From Eudorina sp. 2006-703-Eu-15 (lineage: Eukaryota > Chlorophyta > Chlorophyceae > Chlamydomonadales > Volvocaceae): a stretch of 64,000 bases of DNA. Every line of letters begins with the position of its first letter. Position 1 is the stretch's first letter. A model generated the notes under the pieces. The model was given only the letters and a program-made list of their open reading frames with translations. It was not told the origin of the DNA and ran no database searches. Below, piece by piece: positions 1 to 12,042 of the stretch. The stretch spans positions 496,001-560,000 of the forward strand of contig BDSI01000057.1 of the NCBI GenBank assembly GCA_003117195.1. Reading direction: 5' to 3'. A program made the translations under genes and the position numbers.

Positions 1-565
1 GCCCAGAGGCCTCCCGACCGGCGGGCAGCTCAGCCAATCCAGCGGCCCCAGTGCGGGTGACCCCGTAGCAGGGCACAGGCGACGCGGGAGCGAGGGGTGA
101 GAGGAAGCCGTTCCCCACCTCTCCTGCGTGTCCGATGGCCTGAGCCAACTGCCTAAGCAGACTGCCCTGAAAACCATCACCCGGGGGACCCCCTCCCGGA
201 GCCCAGGCGCGGGCCAGGACCCGCCAGCTGCTGCCCCTGGAGCGGGGGCCACACGCACACGAGCGCGGACATCCCTGGTTGTGGAGACCATGGGAGCTGC
301 CGCTGCTGGTGACGTACAGCCACGCAACAGGGCCACACGGCGCGGGCCAATGACGTTGCCCCGCCCCGATTGCTGCGCTCCCAGCGTTCCTCTGCGCTGT
401 GTCCCATTCGTCAATAAAGACAGCGAAATCGTGGTGTCCCCTCCTCCTCCCTCCTCCTCCCTTTCTTCCTCCTCTGCGCTCCTTCTCTAGCCCTCCCCCT
501 AGCCGCATCATCTTTCCGGCCCCCTGTGGGCCTCCGCGACCCCACGGCCACGGCTCCGCTCCCAC
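1..565. other. 3' flank of the glycosyltransferase-like gene, unresolved
   Basis: This stretch lies beyond the last exon I can phase for the minus-strand gene at 566-3323. It has several possible acceptors on the minus strand (near 390-400) followed by open but compositionally biased reading frames. None of them gives a convincing C-terminus. The pyrimidine-rich run at 435-480 could be part of the intron. The real terminal exon may be here or beyond the left edge. Confidence 0.4.
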
Positions 566-3323
566 CTTCCAGCCCGCGGCCCGGAGCGCCTGCGCCATGA
601 TGCCGTCATTGGCCCCGTGTGTGCCCCCCGGGTCCACCAGCCCGAAGCGCCGGTCCTCCGCCAGCAGCCGGTCCAGCCGGTACGCGTTGGCCGCCAGGTC
701 CGTTTGGCAGAAGCGCATCTCGTTCTCCTTGCAGGGCGGCATCCCCTCACCCTCCTCGAACCGCTCGCAGGGCAGGGCTGCGAGGGACACGAACAGGCGG
801 ACAGACATCCACAAACGGGCAAAGAGGAGGACGCGCGACCGCATACCCGGGTGCGGCGGGTGATGAATTTGGTAATATGTAAAGAGGAACAACCAGACAC
901 AGCGGCGGGGCCGGGGCGCGGTGAGCTGGGGTGCACACGGGGGACCGCTCTGTGGATGTGGGGTGGGGGGACCGCTGGAACGGTGCACGTCATTACAGCA
1001 CCAACGGTGCTGCCGGCTGGGAAGGCTGCGTGGGATTGCGGCGGAGGCGTCTTGCGCCCCAGCGCCCCCCGCCCAGCCCCCCAGCTCCCTTTCCCAACCG
1101 CCGGGGGCCACATCGCCAATCCCGCTGCTGATGCGCAGCCCCTTGGTGGCTGTCCACCAGACCCTCACCCCATCCCATCCCATCACGTCACGGCGGCCCC
1201 ACACCTCAGCCACGCTGCAGTCGACGCAGCGGAGTGCTCGTCTGTGAGTTCTGCTGGGCGGGACGGACCCGGTCTCGACATCCCGGGCTGCTTCCTTGGT
1301 ACCATGAGTCACGCAGTCACCTCTCCCCTGTCCCCTCCGACTACTGGCTTCCTTGGAGGACGAGGTATGCCCCCCGCCGTCCCGCCGATCGGCGAGCCCT
1401 CCTGGAGCACCGCCCCAACCCGCCGCCCCGTCACGCACTACCCCCTGTGCCGAGGCGCGAGGTGCAGCACAGGAACCCGCGGTGCTGGCCCTCGCAGTCC
1501 CCAACGGCCCAGAAAGGCGCCCCCCAACCCCAGAACGCGGGGCCCACCCGTCGGTCGCTGGTATCTGCTGTAGAAGTCGATCGCCACGGCATCCACCCCG
1601 GCTGGTGCGGAGAACACCGTCTCCACGAACTTGGGGTCGTAGGTGTTGTCCCCGTTGGTGACCACCACCCACTCAGACTGGGAGGGACATGCTGCGGAAC
1701 GTGACCCCGGGTCCCCGGACGCGGGGGAGAGGCAGGGGATTCAGTTGAAAAATGACCAGACACACCCGGCCCGGCAGCGGAGAAGGTCCAGGGATGGAAG
1801 GATTGATCCCCATGTTCCATGGCCATTGGTGAAGCCATGCTACGCCTGCCCCTCCCTGGTCCTGTTCCGACGCAGCGCCGCTTCCGCCCACCCGGAGCAG
1901 ACCCCTCACCCCGATCACCTGCCCTGCCCCGCCCACCACGCTGCTGCCCCCACCCCACCCCCCACCCTCCTGCTCGGGTGCTCACCCCGGATGGCCAGGT
2001 CCGTCAGGTTGTACAGCTTGTTGTGGTACCCGGGCACCCACGTCCCGCCCTCTTTAGGGTTGTACTTGAAGTTAATCTGCGGCGGCGGGGGCGGCACGTG
2101 GCCACGGCAGGCGGTGACACCGGGTGAGGCCGCTGAGGTTCGGCTCGGTGAGTGCCGGTGGGGTATGCAGAGCAGCAAAAAGACAGGACAGGGAGGGATG
2201 CCGCCGCCGTGGTGTGAAGCTGCGCTGGGGTCAAAGACAGGAGGACCGCGGATCCCTTCAAAGGGTGGCGGCCCGCATCACTGGCACTCCAGGGGACTCC
2301 GGTAGGGAACCCCGCGGGGGAGGAAAGCACGCACGTTGTGACGTAAAGCTAGCTTCAAGTTGTGCTCACGCGAAACACCTCAGCCGCAGCTTGTCGCGGC
2401 CTGCGCGCGGCACAGCACCTTGCCGCCCACCCTGACGACCCCAGCCGCGCCCGCCACCCCGGCCAGTTTTCCTCGCCTCACACCCCCGGGCTGCCGGGCT
2501 CCCAGGTTTCCTCGCTGGACACCCCGGGGCACCACCGCCATCAAGCGGGAGACTGAGCACCCTGGCACGCAGAGGCCGAAAGTCCGCGGCCAGTGCTATG
2601 GGCCACGTCAAAGGTCGGACTCCCATCGCCATCTGGGCTGTCGCTCAGAGTTCACCACTGCAGCCCCCGATGCTCACCCATTCCGCTTGGACCCATATTC
2701 GCGAGTCGTTCACGTCACGAACGATTCGTCGCAACTCCGGGAAGGGCCTGTTGTCCATCACGAGCAGCAGGGCCTCCCACCTGTCGCAGACGCCGGAGCC
2801 CGCGGGGAGCGGTGTTGCGGATTGCACGGATGCACTTGCGATGGAACGGGGTGTTGGTGTTCCGTGCGCCTCGCCGTGGCTTACGGATGACCCAGCCTGC
2901 AGCATAGCACGACCTCAGTGCGCTGGCCCTAGTACTGCCGTGCTGGGATGTGTCTAGGCCCATGCCTGCCCACTAGCCAGACGGCATCTGCGAAGTGCAT
3001 TTGTTGCCCGGCTCGCCACCTGCTGGTCGGAGGTCAAGTCCGTTTCGCAACGCAAAGAAGTCCGTTGCCTGTTCTCGTTGCCGGTTCCGCCCCGACACAC
3101 ACCTGGCCACGGTTTGATTCTTAAGCGAACCAAGGATTCGCCTCAGCGACTTGTCCCCCCACGTGTCGCCATGTCCCCAGTATGTGCGTATGACGAAGCA
3201 AACGATGGTGTTGTCCACGTCCCGTTTGATCTCCGCCTCCGTTGCAGCGGAGCAGCCGCCAAGCACCGCCAATCCAACGACAATAAAGGTGGCGAAAACT
3301 GAATAGAAGGATGGCCGATTCAT
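566..3323 (-). CDS. putative secreted or Golgi glycosyltransferase-like protein, 3' end incomplete
   Basis: Five exons join in phase: 3323-3103, 2780-2678, 2076-1986, 1691-1548 and 777-566, giving 257 residues with no stop reached. The start is the ATG at 3323, which opens on a hydrophobic segment (about residues 8-26) ending in GGCSAAT, read as a signal peptide or signal anchor. The body has the features of a GT-A glycosyltransferase: an N-terminal strand IVCFVIRTYWG, then WVVVTNGDNTYDPKFV, where NGDN resembles the metal/nucleotide-sugar binding DxD region, and a C-terminal part with paired cysteines (MPPCKENEMRFC) and GANDG. I infer transfer of a sugar in the secretory pathway; donor and acceptor are unknown. 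It is head-to-head with GMP synthase, 956 bp between starts. The last donor (566) is followed by no clear exon, so the C-terminus is missing from this model. Confidence 0.6.
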
Positions 3324-4279
3324 TGGCACACCTGTGCTCTTACAACTGCGCTGAAACCGCCCTGAGCTGAACTCCTCTGCGACTAATGCTTACACTTGCC
3401 AAACATATTCATACATATTTAAAACGCGGAATCCTTGCTCAGGAAGCTGTAATTCATCGGCCGTCTTTAAGCCCGTAAAGATCTTCAAGCTGCGAGCCAC
3501 AACAGGGTTTACTATACTTATCAGCTACTTATTGGTTTCACAATGTACTCTATGCCAACATGCTGAAATAGCTTCGTATGTCCAGAAGTCCTGCTTTGAC
3601 GGACCGACCAGACAGACTTTGCAACGCGAACTACACCGTCTTTATGCATTTGATGCTGTAGCAGTAGCAAGAAATCATTTTATTATTTGCGAATGAGTTG
3701 GAAACACATCTGCATCCAATGGCTCGGGTTGCGGTCCGACAGCTCGAGTGCAATTGGCCAACCTCTCCCTGGAAAGAACTCAACGTCCACATAGCCCGTG
3801 CAGTAGCCCTGAGAAATACGTATTGAATATTGATTCTCCTGTGTCTCAGTTCCCAACGCTCTGAACGCATGGGATGCTCCCAACGATTGCAAATAAATTT
3901 TTAATGCATTGATTTGGGCAACGTATACGTACTTTAATCGAGACGCAGTTCTACAGCCTACCTCCACTCCGACAACTGCGCCGATACACTTATTCATCAT
4001 CAGCCGTTGCAAGAGTGAATTGCTCATGTGAAGCAGTGAGCTTGTTGTGAATTAATTACTTTTGGTGTGCGCCAGGGTGCTTCTCAGCGACCGCGTGGTG
4101 ACCTCCGCCGTACACACGTCCGGCGTGACACGTTCTGAAGTCCTAACCGATTAAAGAGAGCACCGACCAATATTTTGTTACTTTTTCTATCTGAGTGATT
4201 GAGTTCTTACCGTCTATATTAACTTTGCTGCCGTTGCCGTTGCGCGAAAACAGTTTGCCGATATCACTCAGCCAGCAAC
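3324..4279. other. intergenic region between two divergent genes
   Basis: The region is AT-richer than the coding DNA around it and must hold both 5' regions of the glycosyltransferase-like gene (-) and GMP synthase (+). A 114-codon minus frame at 3683-4027 is present but resembles nothing I know. No repeat or RNA gene is seen. Confidence 0.6.
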
Positions 4280-7200
4280 ATGACGGCCAACGGCACATCG
4301 TCCCAGCACGCGGTGGTGCTCATCCTTGACTATGGCTCCCAGTACACGCAGCTGATTACTCGCCGTGTGCGCGAGCTCAATATGTTCTCTATGCTCTTCC
4401 CTGGCGACGCATCCTTGGTGCGTTTCGCCGCACCGAGAGCTCTCGTATAGCATCCATGCTCTAACCGCATGGGTGTTGCCCGTGCAGGACCGAATTAAAA
4501 GCGTCCATCCACGCGTTGTCATTCTTTCCGGCGGCCCAAACTCGGTGCACGTTGAGGGCTCACCGCGCGTGCCCGATGGCTTTTTCGAGTACTGCGGCGA
4601 GAATAAAATTCCCGTTCTTGGTATTTGCTACGGGATGCAAATGATTACACACCTGCTGGGCGGCGAGGTCAAGCAGGCAGTACACGGGGGCGAGTATGGC
4701 CGCATGCCGATGGACATCGCGCCGTCGTCGCAGCTTTTTGACTTCCTGAGCAGCACCACGGTCAACGTCTGGATGAGCCACGGTGATGAGGCCGTCAAGC
4801 TGCCGACGGGCTTCACAGCCGTCGCAAAGAGCCACCAGGTGGGTGCTCGTGGGCGGGACACTTGGGGGGCACTCCATGCCATTTCCACCGAGTCCCATAA
4901 CTCAAGGGTCCCTTCACTGAGGGGTCTCTTGATCCAGGGGCCCCTTGTGTCCACCCAATGCCCTTCCTCCGGGTGCCGATTGCGTAGGTCCCCAACCTCC
5001 CCACTATTCGCAAGTCCCCATGGCCGCCATTCTCCACCGCAAGGCGGTTGGCCCATTGCCTGCCCCCATGCGACCCCACCCCACCCCCCCCTGCCCCTGC
5101 GTCGCACTGCTGACACCGCCACCGCCCCGTCCACCACCTCATCCATCCGCATCCATCCGCTTGCTTCCCGTACCGGCGTCAGGGCTCGATTGTGGCCATT
5201 GAGAACCCGGAGCGCCAGGTCTACGGCTTCCAGTTCCATCCCGAGGTGATGCACACCGAGCACGGCATGGAGATGATCAAGCACTTCCTCATTGGCATCG
5301 CGCACGTGCCGGCTGACTGGACCATGGGTCAGGTGCTGGAGGAGCAGCTGCAGAAGATTGCCGCACAGGTGGGCGGGCGGGCGAGTGGGGTGGGTGGGCA
5401 AGAGGCTCTAGACGCCGAGCGGTACCATGACTCGTAGCGCGCTGCGGATTCTCGAACGTCCTGCAGTTGGTGTCATGGGAGCGACTTGCAATGTACAAGC
5501 GTGAGCTGAACGGGAGGCAGGGGAAAGAGGGCGGGGTCGGGATCAAGGTCGGGGTTTCAGGGCTTGCAATGGTGAGGAAAGGGTGTGAATGGGAGCAGGG
5601 CATATGGTGCCGTAGCGGGTCGTGTCGTGCCGGGTTTGGAGGAAGGATTACGCAGTGTGCTAACGCGCCCGGGAGCCCTCCCCTGTGTCAAGCTCTGGAG
5701 GTTTTTAGAGGCACAGCACCGGGCTAGGCTCTCACGTCAAGTGGCATGCAGGAAACCATGGCAGTCGGTGCCCCGCTGCATCTGCTTACGGGCATTGTGC
5801 CTCCGTGGTCGCCAAAACGTATCCCGCTGCCTGTCAGCCCGATCACCTAGGGTGCGATTGGCCCGTGCGCGCCCTTCCCCGCACAGGTCGGCCCGGAGGA
5901 GCACGCCATCTGCGCGCTGTCGGGCGGTGTGGACAGCACCGTGGCGGCCACCCTGGTGCACAAGGTTCTGGGCGACCGGCTGCACTGCGTGTTTGTGGAC
6001 AACGGCCTGCTGCGCTACAAGGTGAGTGGCTAGGACGGGGCGGGGACAAATAATCCAACCCAGCCGGGTGTGTGGGAGAGGCGGGGTTCAGGTTGAGGAT
6101 GAGGGTGAGGTGGTGGCGTCGTTTTCACCGGGCATGGCCGACATCTTACGGGGATACCACTAAGCGGAAACGTTGACCAGATATGCAGACGGTGGGGATG
6201 CGCGCAGGGGTGTGGGAGCTGGTTCGGGAGTGCGTTCGTGCTTGGTGCTCAAATGCCGTCGGGGCCGATATCTCCTGTACATCTCGTACGGTGCACAATA
6301 CAATGCGCACCCAAATTACCTCCCTCCCTGCGCGTCCGACCTCTCTTTGCCTTCCCATCCATCCCGCAGGAGCAAGAGCGCGTCATGGATACGTTCAAGA
6401 ACCACCTGCACCTGCCGGTCACCTGCGTGGACCACAGCAAGGTGATGCTCGATCGCCTGGCCGGTCTGACGGACCCGGAGGCCAAGCGGAAGGCCATCGG
6501 CGCCGAGTTCATCGAGGTGTTTAAGAACTACGCGAACGAGCTGGAGAAGACGCTGGGCAGGAAGCCCAAGTTCCTGGTGCAGGGCACGCTGTGAGTGGGG
6601 AAGGTGGCGGGTCGTGTGGCAGCAGCTGCGCCTGCCGCTGCGCCTGCCGCTGTATGAGGACATCACCAAGAGCCGTCTAATTGAGCCGGGTAGAGTTGGA
6701 TCGACACAGATTACCACTGTCCACTGTGTTTTCATCTCTTAACGGCTGCGTTCCCTTGCGCCCGGCGCCGGCCCCTCCCCAACCCTTGGTCCAGATACCC
6801 TGACGTGATCGAGTCGTGCCCGCCGCCCGGCAGCGGCCAGAAGCACAGCCACACCATCAAGTCCCACCACAACGTGGGCGGCCTGCCCAAGGACCTGCAG
6901 TTCACCCTCATCGAGCCGTTCCGGGAGCTCTTCAAGGACGAGGTGTGCCGGTCTGAAAAGGGGACGATCTGGGGGGCGCGCGTTGGTTGGGCTGCAGTAA
7001 CGTTTCTGTTGCACCAGAAGTTCTGAGCCTCTCCATTAAGCGCATGATTGCTTGGCGTGCTGACGTGTCGCCAGCATGTCGTGGCTTCCCTCATGACAAG
7101 GGAGGCACTACTCATGACGCTGAGTATGGTTTCGTCCCCTTGCTGTACTGTGCGACCCCCTCCCGCCAGGTCCGAGCCATCGGGCGGTTGTTGGGCGTTC

Positions 7201-7601
7201 CGGAGCAGTTCATCAAGCGCCACCCCTTCCCGGGGCCAGGCCTCGCGGTGCGCGTCCTGGGCGATGTCACGACGGACAACAAGCTCGACACGCTTCGAGA
7301 TGTGGACGAGATCTTCATCAATACGATTCGGGAGTACGGCCTGTACGACGAGATCTGGCAGGCGTTTGCCGTTTTCCTGCCGATCAAGGCCGTGGGCGTG
7401 CAGGGCGACCAGCGCACGCACAGCCACGTGGTGGCGCTGCGCGCGGTCACCTCCGCGGACGGCATGACGGCCGACTGGTACAGCTTCACGCCGGCGTTCA
7501 TGCGCGATGTGTCGAACCGCATCTGCAACAAGGTCCGCAGCGTCAACCGCGTGGTGTACGACATCACCAGCAAGCCGCCGGGCACGATCGAGTGGGAGTA
7601 G
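4280..7601 (+). CDS. guaA: GMP synthase (glutamine-hydrolysing)
   Basis: Converts XMP to GMP using ATP and glutamine in purine synthesis. Seven exons join in phase: 4280-4417, 4488-4838, 5183-5368, 5887-6021, 6370-6590, 6795-6942 and 7170-7601, giving 536 residues (bacterial GuaA is about 525). The N-terminal class I glutamine amidotransferase domain opens with [12 protein letters not shown]. It has the nucleophile Cys93 in GICYGMQ, and His182 and Glu184 in FQFHPE. The ATP-pyrophosphatase domain has the P-loop SGGVDST at 237-243, followed by FVDNGLLR. The C-terminal dimerisation domain contains [14 protein letters not shown] and ends KPPGTIEWE. All catalytic residues are present, so it should be active. 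There is no N-terminal extension that would suggest an organelle, so I infer a cytosolic enzyme. The eukaryotic enzyme often has a large insert in the synthetase domain; this one keeps the compact bacterial/plant-like form. Confidence 0.97.
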
Positions 7602-9346
7602 ATGTCTCCCACGTGTGCACCTGCCTGGTGGCGCTGGGCTGTGTGCTGCTGTGCTGTGCAGCGCAGAGCAGAGGCAGAGCAGAGCGCGCGGCACCCGATG
7701 TGTTTAGGGGAGACTTGGGTTGTGGGCAGTTAGAGGTGGAGGTGGAGGGCCGCCGCCATGGCGGGGGAGGGAGGGGCTGGATTGAGTATATGTCGTGGGA
7801 CGGGTAGTGCTCTGTGGGAATGCTCGGTGGGAATGACGGGAGGGTCACGGGAGAGAACCAACTGCATCGATCCGGGTTACGTCTGGAGCCTGTTTGGCAG
7901 TGGCGCTGGTGACTAGGGGATGGGTCGGGTCACACGGGATGGTTCCTACGGGGAGGCGCACGCCAGCGCCAGGGCGGGGATGTGAGGGGCCACGTCGCTC
8001 GTGCCGCGCCGCCGGTTTGCACTGTGGGCCAAGTGCGAAGAAGTGCTCCCGGAATTTGTCGTCCAAGGCTCTAGTTGGGTGGATGGGAGGGTCCATCTGC
8101 CATGTGCTAGTACACCTGACTTCTTGCTCGTGACTGAGGCCGTGTTTCACGCGTACGTATTTTGACGGGTTGACCGGCGTGGACTGACTGTCTGCTTTAG
8201 ACAGATAGATCACGGTGCTGTGCTGTGCGGGTGATCGCTCACGGCTCAAGACGTTTTTTGGGACGCGGCATCCGGGCAATTAGTACGGCATGTCGACGGC
8301 CCCACCCCCAGGCTCGTGGCTTGCGCCTCATATTAGGACTTGGCCGCGAGCAGTCGGGCGGGGTCGGCAATTCAGGTCCGTAGTTGTGGTTGAGTACCCT
8401 ACTTCGCGTGTTCGTGTGAAGATTTTGCTGACCATGCCCTTTGGGTTTTGGTTTACGGAACCCTAAGGCATATTTGCGACGTGGCCCGACGTATTATGTT
8501 AGCCGCAGGACTGCTGGGACGCCTTGAGATGCGTGCTCAAAATCCTTGTTTTCAGAAATCGGGAACGATGGGGTTCGTTGATTTCCAGGCCGATATTGTC
8601 GACACATCTCGACAGGAACAGCAAACACGCCTCTACGGTGCAGCTGTCAATGTAACCCGTCACGATGAGATGGTGAACCCCAGGTTCGACTCTGTGGCCC
8701 AGGACGCATACCGGCATACCTGAAAGGTACCGGACGTCCCAGTAACAAAAGCGCCTCTGGTGCGTGCCAAATTTTTAACTGTTTTCGCCACCTCCAGCAT
8801 GTCAGCGTTTAGCAATCACTCACTCGTCGTTGTCGTGCGTCCTGTTCCGTGCGTGAATGCACGAACGCTCACGGCTCTGCAATGCCGTATATTCATCCGC
8901 GGTCAAATGCCCAAGCACCGCGCAACGACACAGGCCACCGTCCATTGTCACACATGCAGGCACCTACCAGATTGGGCATCGCGCTGGCCGACCCTCAGTG
9001 ACGTTTGTGACCATTCCGCACCACTGCACCAGCCGATTCAATGAACACCAGTGACGTTTGTGACCATTCCGCACCACTGCACCAGCCGATTCAATGAACA
9101 CCCGGCCCCACTGCCAACCCCTCGCGTGGCCCCACTACGAAGCCCCGCGATCCATGGGGCCCAGCCTAAAATACCACCCGGAAAAATTCCCGCCAGAAAT
9201 AACCCCTGGTCGGTGCCCACAGCAAACCACCCGGGCGTTGTACGAGGGTTTGAGGACAACTAGTCCCTCGATTATTGTCAGTCATTACGACAGTCCGATT
9301 GGACGATTCAAGTACGTTGATGGGCAGCGAGCACCACAGCAGCGCA
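7602..9346. other. convergent intergenic region
   Basis: The 3' ends of GMP synthase (+) and LC1 (-) face each other here. A TGTAA, the usual poly(A) signal of chlorophyte algae, lies near 8651 on the plus strand, about 1 kb past the GMP synthase stop. That would imply a long 3' UTR. A 53-bp tandem duplication lies at 8996-9101. No coding sequence is convincing. Confidence 0.55.
8996..9101. repeat. 53-bp tandem duplication
   Basis: Two essentially identical copies of a 53-bp unit start at 8996 and 9049. The unit begins CAGTGACGTTTGTGACC and ends CAATGAACAC. Identity suggests a recent duplication or an assembly artefact. It lies in the 3' flank of LC1. Confidence 0.9.
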
Positions 9347-10858
9347 TTACGCCCCGCGCGCGGCGTTGGCCGACTCCCGCTCGTCCACATCGACGGGCAT
9401 GCCGTCCAGTTTTTTGAGGTTGGGAAGCCGCTTGACCACCTGCGGGGGCGAGCGGCCGGGGCCAACCCCGGGGGCACGGGGTGCCCGGTAACCTCCTAAG
9501 TGCTACGGTACATGCGAGTCTCTCTGTTACAGAGCATGCGAATGTAACCCACACACACCTCAAGATACATTTTCCCACATCACCACCCCTGGGGATATGA
9601 TATCCAGGGTTTCAGCGCAATCTTTGTATGCCCCCGTTCCCGCGGAACTCCGGCAGCGGCGGTTGCGGCGGCAGTTGCAGCAGCCACAGGTGCACCCGCC
9701 AGCGCAGCGCTGCCACCTACCTCTATCCTGTACTCGCTGGTTGCGTTGTTCTCCTTGTAATCATTGTACAGCGGGTTGCCCGCTAGCAGCAGGTCCTCCA
9801 GCTTGTCCAGCACCGCCAGCTTGTCCACCTCGGCCCAGCTGGAGATCTTGTTGTTGGAGATGAACAACACGCGCAGGTTCACCAGCTTCTCAATGCCCGA
9901 CTGTTTGATGGTGCGGCAGGGGCGGGTGCAATAGGAGCACGCCAGGCGACACGAGAGCGTGTGTAAGGCCGACATCCTTAAAACCATGTCATTATTGATC
10001 GTCCCGCAGCCAGGTGCATACATATCCGCAATTCGTATCCTGTCCCCCTCCCCGCCACGTAATTTGGCGCGTCTGGCGCAGTCTCCAGGAGGGGCAAGCC
10101 TGGAGCGCTAGCAACCTGGTGTGTTGGTCGGTATGGCTGCATGAACCCGCCGCGGGTGATGGAGGTGTGGGCGCGCAGTCCTTGGTAGGGGTTGACGAGA
10201 TGAGGCTACGAGCTATCTGGGCCCGTTGGAACATCCGGTCGGGACACGGGTCCACCTTGTAACGGTTACGTGACATACATATCATCGGGGCGTGAAAAAT
10301 GCTCAGTAACTGTATTGAAGGCCCCCCAGGGCGTAGGTGACGCTGGTATCTCTTTCCCTCCTTACCAAACTTGCTATCTGGTTGTACGAAATCCAGAGCT
10401 CCTCGAGCGTGTCTGCCACTGCATCCAAATTTTCTATCTTTTTGATTAAATTTCTCCCTAGGGAAAGAATCCGCAGATTCTCCATTCCGGACAAGCTGCT
10501 GATTTTCTCGATGTTGTTGGTCGACAGGGCGAGGTGCCTGTTTGGCACGCGCGGGTACACGAGAGTGTTTTTCAGCGATAGCCCTCAGGTTTCCATCCCC
10601 CAGCCACAATTGGTCGGCATACCCACTTGCAAGCCTTCAGCGTCGACAACGTGGCGTCCATTTTCTCAATTGGGGGAATCATTCCATGGAGCTCCACCTG
10701 TCGGGAGCACACATCTAAATGCCAGCCATACTCCAAGCGATACACAATGTTCTGTATCTCATAAACTGACCCCTTACCTTCTCCGCCTCCGTTGCTGCAA
10801 CACCTTTCCGTTCCTCGAAGACTTTGATAGCATCTTTGATGGTGAGGCCCTTAGCCAT
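9347..10858 (-). CDS. DLU1: axonemal outer-arm dynein light chain 1 (leucine-rich repeat)
   Basis: LC1 is a leucine-rich-repeat protein of the ciliary outer dynein arm. It binds the motor region of the gamma heavy chain and helps control motor activity. Five exons join in phase: 10858-10778, 10697-10627, 10537-10366, 9900-9721 and 9439-9347, giving 198 residues, the length I recall for Chlamydomonas LC1. The N-terminus [19 protein letters not shown], the consecutive LRRs ([57 protein letters not shown]) and the C-terminal cap with [12 protein letters not shown] are all in place. Exon 2 uses the GTGGGT donor that restores [11 protein letters not shown]. Intron 3 contains a copy of the repeat-B element at 10111-10270. 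The protein marks the organism as flagellated and volvocine-like. Confidence 0.96.
10111..10270 (+). repeat. dispersed repeat B, copy 1
   Basis: About 160 bp, matching 47723-47883 and, inverted, 56319-56465. It begins CAACCTGGTGTGTTGG and ends CCACCTTGTAACGGTTAC. It sits in intron 3 of LC1, opposite to the gene. No open frame long enough for a transposase is inside, so it is a short non-autonomous element or other dispersed repeat. Confidence 0.9.
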
Positions 10859-12042
10859 GCTGACAAACTTATATCAAATATCAGAAGGGTTCACTATATA
10901 ACCGTCTTGCGATTTAGTTTGATATCGTTCTTGAAGCAAAGTCAACACACAAAAAAGGCGGAGAATGTCGTCGTCTAGAATTCGCGTGAAATACAGTTCG
11001 CTAATAATACAGGATTGCAATAATCGACATGCACTTAGGCTTCTTTCCATATTCTGTACACTATCGTACACACCGTTGTTCCGTACAGAACGTGTATCCC
11101 AAGCGCTCAAGTAGCTTTAACCGAATAAGTTGATCACATCAGTACGTGACGGCATTAAGGCGCGCATGACGTAAATCCTGCAGTGGAGCTGGTTTAAACG
11201 CGCCGTTGCTGTCTGGGGGCCGGCTCGGGATACACCACTGCTTCACCGTGTTCGAGAATTGCGCTGTACATCGCAGGACAATGCCCTCTCGCTCGTCCTT
11301 TCAATTTTTGTATGGGTCGGGCAATGGGTATATCTTATACGCATACGGGCAACTTTCGGGCGCTACTCCGCCCGTGCATGTCACACACTTCTGTTCTGCC
11401 TGCCTGCCACACACAGCCGAGTGATTGGAGATTCTTACAGCGTGCGCAAGCCATATTAATGGCTTTGCGCACGTCCCAAGACCACCGAGTGCAGCCACGA
11501 AATGACGCCTCCTTCCTATGCCCGCCGTCCTTACTCCATGACCTACCCTGCTGTTAAAACTTCAGGCCAAGCTCTGCTTCAGGTGTCATCTCCGAATGCC
11601 CCATGGTCATCGCTGCCACCGTCGCCAGCCGAGCGAAACGGCGGCAACTCTGTTCGACTCACCCCTGTAATCCTCTCGACATCCATTGCCGTACGCTGCC
11701 GGCAGTTCAAGATCCAGCTAGCCAATGCAGTATTACAGCTGTGTTGACCGTATACACTCGTGTGCCGAGCAAGTAACCCCCAACGAGCGTTTGACACACG
11801 TACAGGTGCCTATACCCAAATAACCTGCACTTGTCCAAATAATCTGCACTTGTCAAATCCACAATCTGTAGCATCTTATACCGAGCCACAGTACCGTTCA
11901 AAGGGCTATGCATTGTCCATACATTGTAGCACCGGCTGCATTCATTGTTGCATATGTACTCCGACTAACAACGTCCGTGCCTGACCATGCACGCCGTGCG
12001 GACAGCCAGTGCCCTCACGTGCACCAGCGCCGCCGCCTCGTG
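10859..12042. other. intergenic region upstream of LC1
   Basis: The 5' flank of LC1 and the 3' flank of the unknown gene at 12043-13370. I see no recognisable coding segment, RNA gene or repeat. Confidence 0.5.

Noticed and set aside
617..1573. 318-codon plus-strand frame near the left edge
   Set aside because: It is antisense to the last phased exon and intron of the glycosyltransferase-like gene, and Pro/Arg-rich in a way expected from base composition.
3683..4027. 114-codon minus-strand frame in AT-rich intergenic DNA
   Set aside because: No recognisable motif, no splice partners, and mixed amino-acid composition without domain-like patterning. Not called as a gene.
10337..10978. 213-codon plus-strand frame over LC1
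   Set aside because: It is antisense to LC1 exons 1-3, which are certain.
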